From the NCBI GenBank assembly GCA_020434085.1, contig JAGRBM010000548.1:1-6574 (forward strand): a stretch of DNA of 6,574 nucleotides, read 5' to 3'. Below are positions 5,415-6,574 of this stretch, one piece after another. How positions within the stretch are numbered: position 1 is the stretch's first letter; each line of letters starts with the position of its first letter. The stretch is from Chrysiogenia bacterium (GTDB lineage Bacteria > JAGRBM01). The translations under genes were made by a program, and so were the position numbers. Below the pieces are notes generated by a model. The model saw only the letters and a program-made list of their open reading frames with translations, ran no database searches and was not told the DNA's origin.

Positions 5415-6574
5415 ATGCGATTCAAGAAATCCCAACAAGCAGGAAATGTCCTGCGCGGCACCAAAGTGACCCGATCGGCGCGCTTGCTGGCCAGCTTTGT
5501 GGTTGCGCTGCTGGCGCTGCTCGCCTTCGGGCCCGAATCGGGAGCCCGGCCGCGCCCCAAGGCGCAGGTCCTCGCCAGCGCGCCGGTAACCACCGCCGCA
5601 TTTCAGCGGATCTCCGCCTCCTACATCGATCCCTCGCGCTTTGATTTCGAGGTTGGTCTCGACGATGCGTTGCGTGCCATGGAAGCCCTCGTTCCCGAGT
5701 TCCAGGCCGACTACAAGCCCGGCGACACGGTGCTCAAGGCCCAGATGAATCTGGCGCGCAAGACCTTCAACGTCTCCTATCTGAGTTCGATCCCTGCAAC
5801 TCTCGACATTCTCAAAAAGGTCTACGTTTTCATCGAAGAGAATCTCGAGAGCGAGGTGGACCTGCACGATGTCGAATACGTTGCGGTCAACGGGTTCATG
5901 AACATCCTGGACCCGCACTCGCGACTTCTTGCACCGGATATTTATCGCGAGTTCATGGTGACCACCTCGGGTTCCTTCGGCGGAATCGGCATCGTGGTCG
6001 GCGTGCGCGAGAACAAGCTCACGGTGGTCAGCCCGCTCGACGATACGCCGGCGGCCCGCGCAGGAATGCGTGCGGGGGACGAAATCATCCGAATTGAGGA
6101 TGAATCGACTGAGAATATGCCCCTCGATGAAGCCGTCAAGCGCCTGCGCGGTCCCGAGGGTACTGACGTCAACATGACCATCCAGCGCGAGGGTGAGGCC
6201 AAACCCATCGAGGTTTCACTCACCCGCGCGCGCATCGAGATCAAATCGGTGAGTTACGAACTGCTGCCCGGCAACGTGGGCTACGTGCGGCTCACGAGTT
6301 TCCAGGAAATCAGTGCTCGCGATCTCAAAGACGCGCTCGCCGCCATGCAGGGCGAGGTGTCCGGCGCCGACAAATTCAAGGGTCTGGTGCTCGACCTGCG
6401 CAACAATCCCGGCGGCTTGCTCGATCAGGCCATTCAGGTTTCCGACCTGTTTCTGGAGAGCGGCGACATTGTCTCGACCGTGACTCGCATGAGCCGCAAG
6501 CCCGAACGCGCGCATCATTTCCGCACAGAGCCCGACTATCCGATTGTCGTGCTGGTGAACGAGGGCAGCGCCTC
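5415..6574 (+). CDS. ctpA: S41 family carboxyl-terminal processing protease, N-terminal part (3' end outside window)
   Basis: Members of this family (CtpA/Prc) are exported serine proteases with a Ser/Lys dyad that cut proteins from the C-terminus in the periplasm. Residues 1-23 are basic, about 24-39 ('LLASFVVALLALLAFG') form a signal-peptide core, with cleavage likely near 'ESGA' (41-44). Residues 60-180 are an extended N-terminal helical region ending 'NGFMNILDPHSRLLAPDIYREF' with a split at 'NILDPHS' (163-169). A PDZ domain follows at about 187-270 ('SFGGIGIVVGV' at 187-197, 'AGMRAGDEIIRI' at 216-227), then the protease domain with 'GYVRLTSF' (289-296) and 'LVLDLRNNPGGLLDQA' (324-339). 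The window ends in 'NEGSA' plus the bases TC, which can only encode Ser; this aligns with the nucleophile of the family motif GSASASE. The catalytic Lys is beyond the edge. ATG 5415 has AGGCG 9 bases upstream. GTG 5466 (giving 'MTRSARLLASF') is a possible shorter start. Gene symbol is by family. Confidence 0.94.
   Translation, partial: MRFKKSQQAGNVLRGTKVTRSARLLASFVVALLALLAFGPESGARPRPKAQVLASAPVTTAAFQRISASYIDPSRFDFEVGLDDALRAMEALVPEFQADYKPGDTVLKAQMNLARKTFNVSYLSSIPATLDILKKVYVFIEENLESEVDLHDVEYVAVNGFMNILDPHSRLLAPDIYREFMVTTSGSFGGIGIVVGVRENKLTVVSPLDDTPAARAGMRAGDEIIRIEDESTENMPLDEAVKRLRGPEGTDVNMTIQREGEAKPIEVSLTRARIEIKSVSYELLPGNVGYVRLTSFQEISARDLKDALAAMQGEVSGADKFKGLVLDLRNNPGGLLDQAIQVSDLFLESGDIVSTVTRMSRKPERAHHFRTEPDYPIVVLVNEGSA
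5439..5454 (+). other. Perfect 6-bp hairpin near the 5' end of the S41 protease gene
   Basis: GCAGGA (5439-5444) pairs perfectly with TCCTGC (5449-5454) around an AATG loop. If translation starts at ATG 5415, it lies in codons 9-14. If it starts at GTG 5466, it lies in the untranslated leader, ending 11 bases before the start and hiding the only nearby Shine-Dalgarno-like AGGA (5441-5444). Its function is unknown and chance occurrence is possible. Confidence 0.25.

Noticed and set aside
5258-5644. Alternative + strand open frames covering the ctpA leader and its 5' end
   Set aside because: They are out of frame with the S41 protease, show no domain and run through the promoter/leader region.

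Overview
The window is a GC-rich stretch (roughly two thirds G+C by eye) of an ordinary bacterial chromosome. All recognisable genes lie on the + strand. Gene content and style point to a Gram-negative, deltaproteobacterial or myxobacterial-type organism. The evidence for this is a HemD with the 'ACIGPITAKTA' and 'YTIPELIEA' signatures, two secreted proteins with clear signal peptides, and an S41 protease with a long N-terminal region of the kind I recall from myxobacterial homologues. The exact taxon cannot be fixed from sequence alone.

Layout. (1) 2-451 is the 3' end of hemD (uroporphyrinogen-III synthase, haem/sirohaem/cobalamin branch), cut by the window start. (2) 448-1410 is fmt (methionyl-tRNA formyltransferase), joined to hemD by an ATGA overlap. 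(3) 1411-1494 is an 84-base gap holding a perfect 6-bp palindrome (GTGACA-N5-TGTCAC) and a weak -10-like element. (4) 1495-2415 is an unnamed exported protein whose C-terminal half resembles LolA-like periplasmic lipid/lipoprotein carriers. (5) 2412-2564 is a 50-residue single-pass membrane protein with a good Shine-Dalgarno, overlapping the genes on both sides. (6) 2542-5184 is priA (replication-restart helicase), intact, with an insertion of about 45 residues inside the helicase core. (7) 5185-5414 is a relatively AT-rich intergenic region with a hairpin after priA, the best promoter of the window (TTGATT-N17-TATCAT) and a leader of about 127 bases with two stem-loops. (8) 5415-6574 is the start of a ctpA-type S41 carboxyl-terminal processing protease, cut in the codon of its predicted catalytic serine.

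How it fits together. hemD-fmt look translationally coupled, and the exported protein, the small membrane protein and priA form a second tightly overlapping set. fmt and priA are neighbours in many bacteria, usually with def between them. Here def is not between them, and its place holds two envelope proteins. ctpA appears to be a separate transcription unit with its own promoter. I see no mobile element, tRNA, rRNA, CRISPR array, phage gene or defence system. The window is mostly housekeeping; the parts worth a second look are the two uncharacterised envelope genes, the PriA insertion and the ctpA leader.
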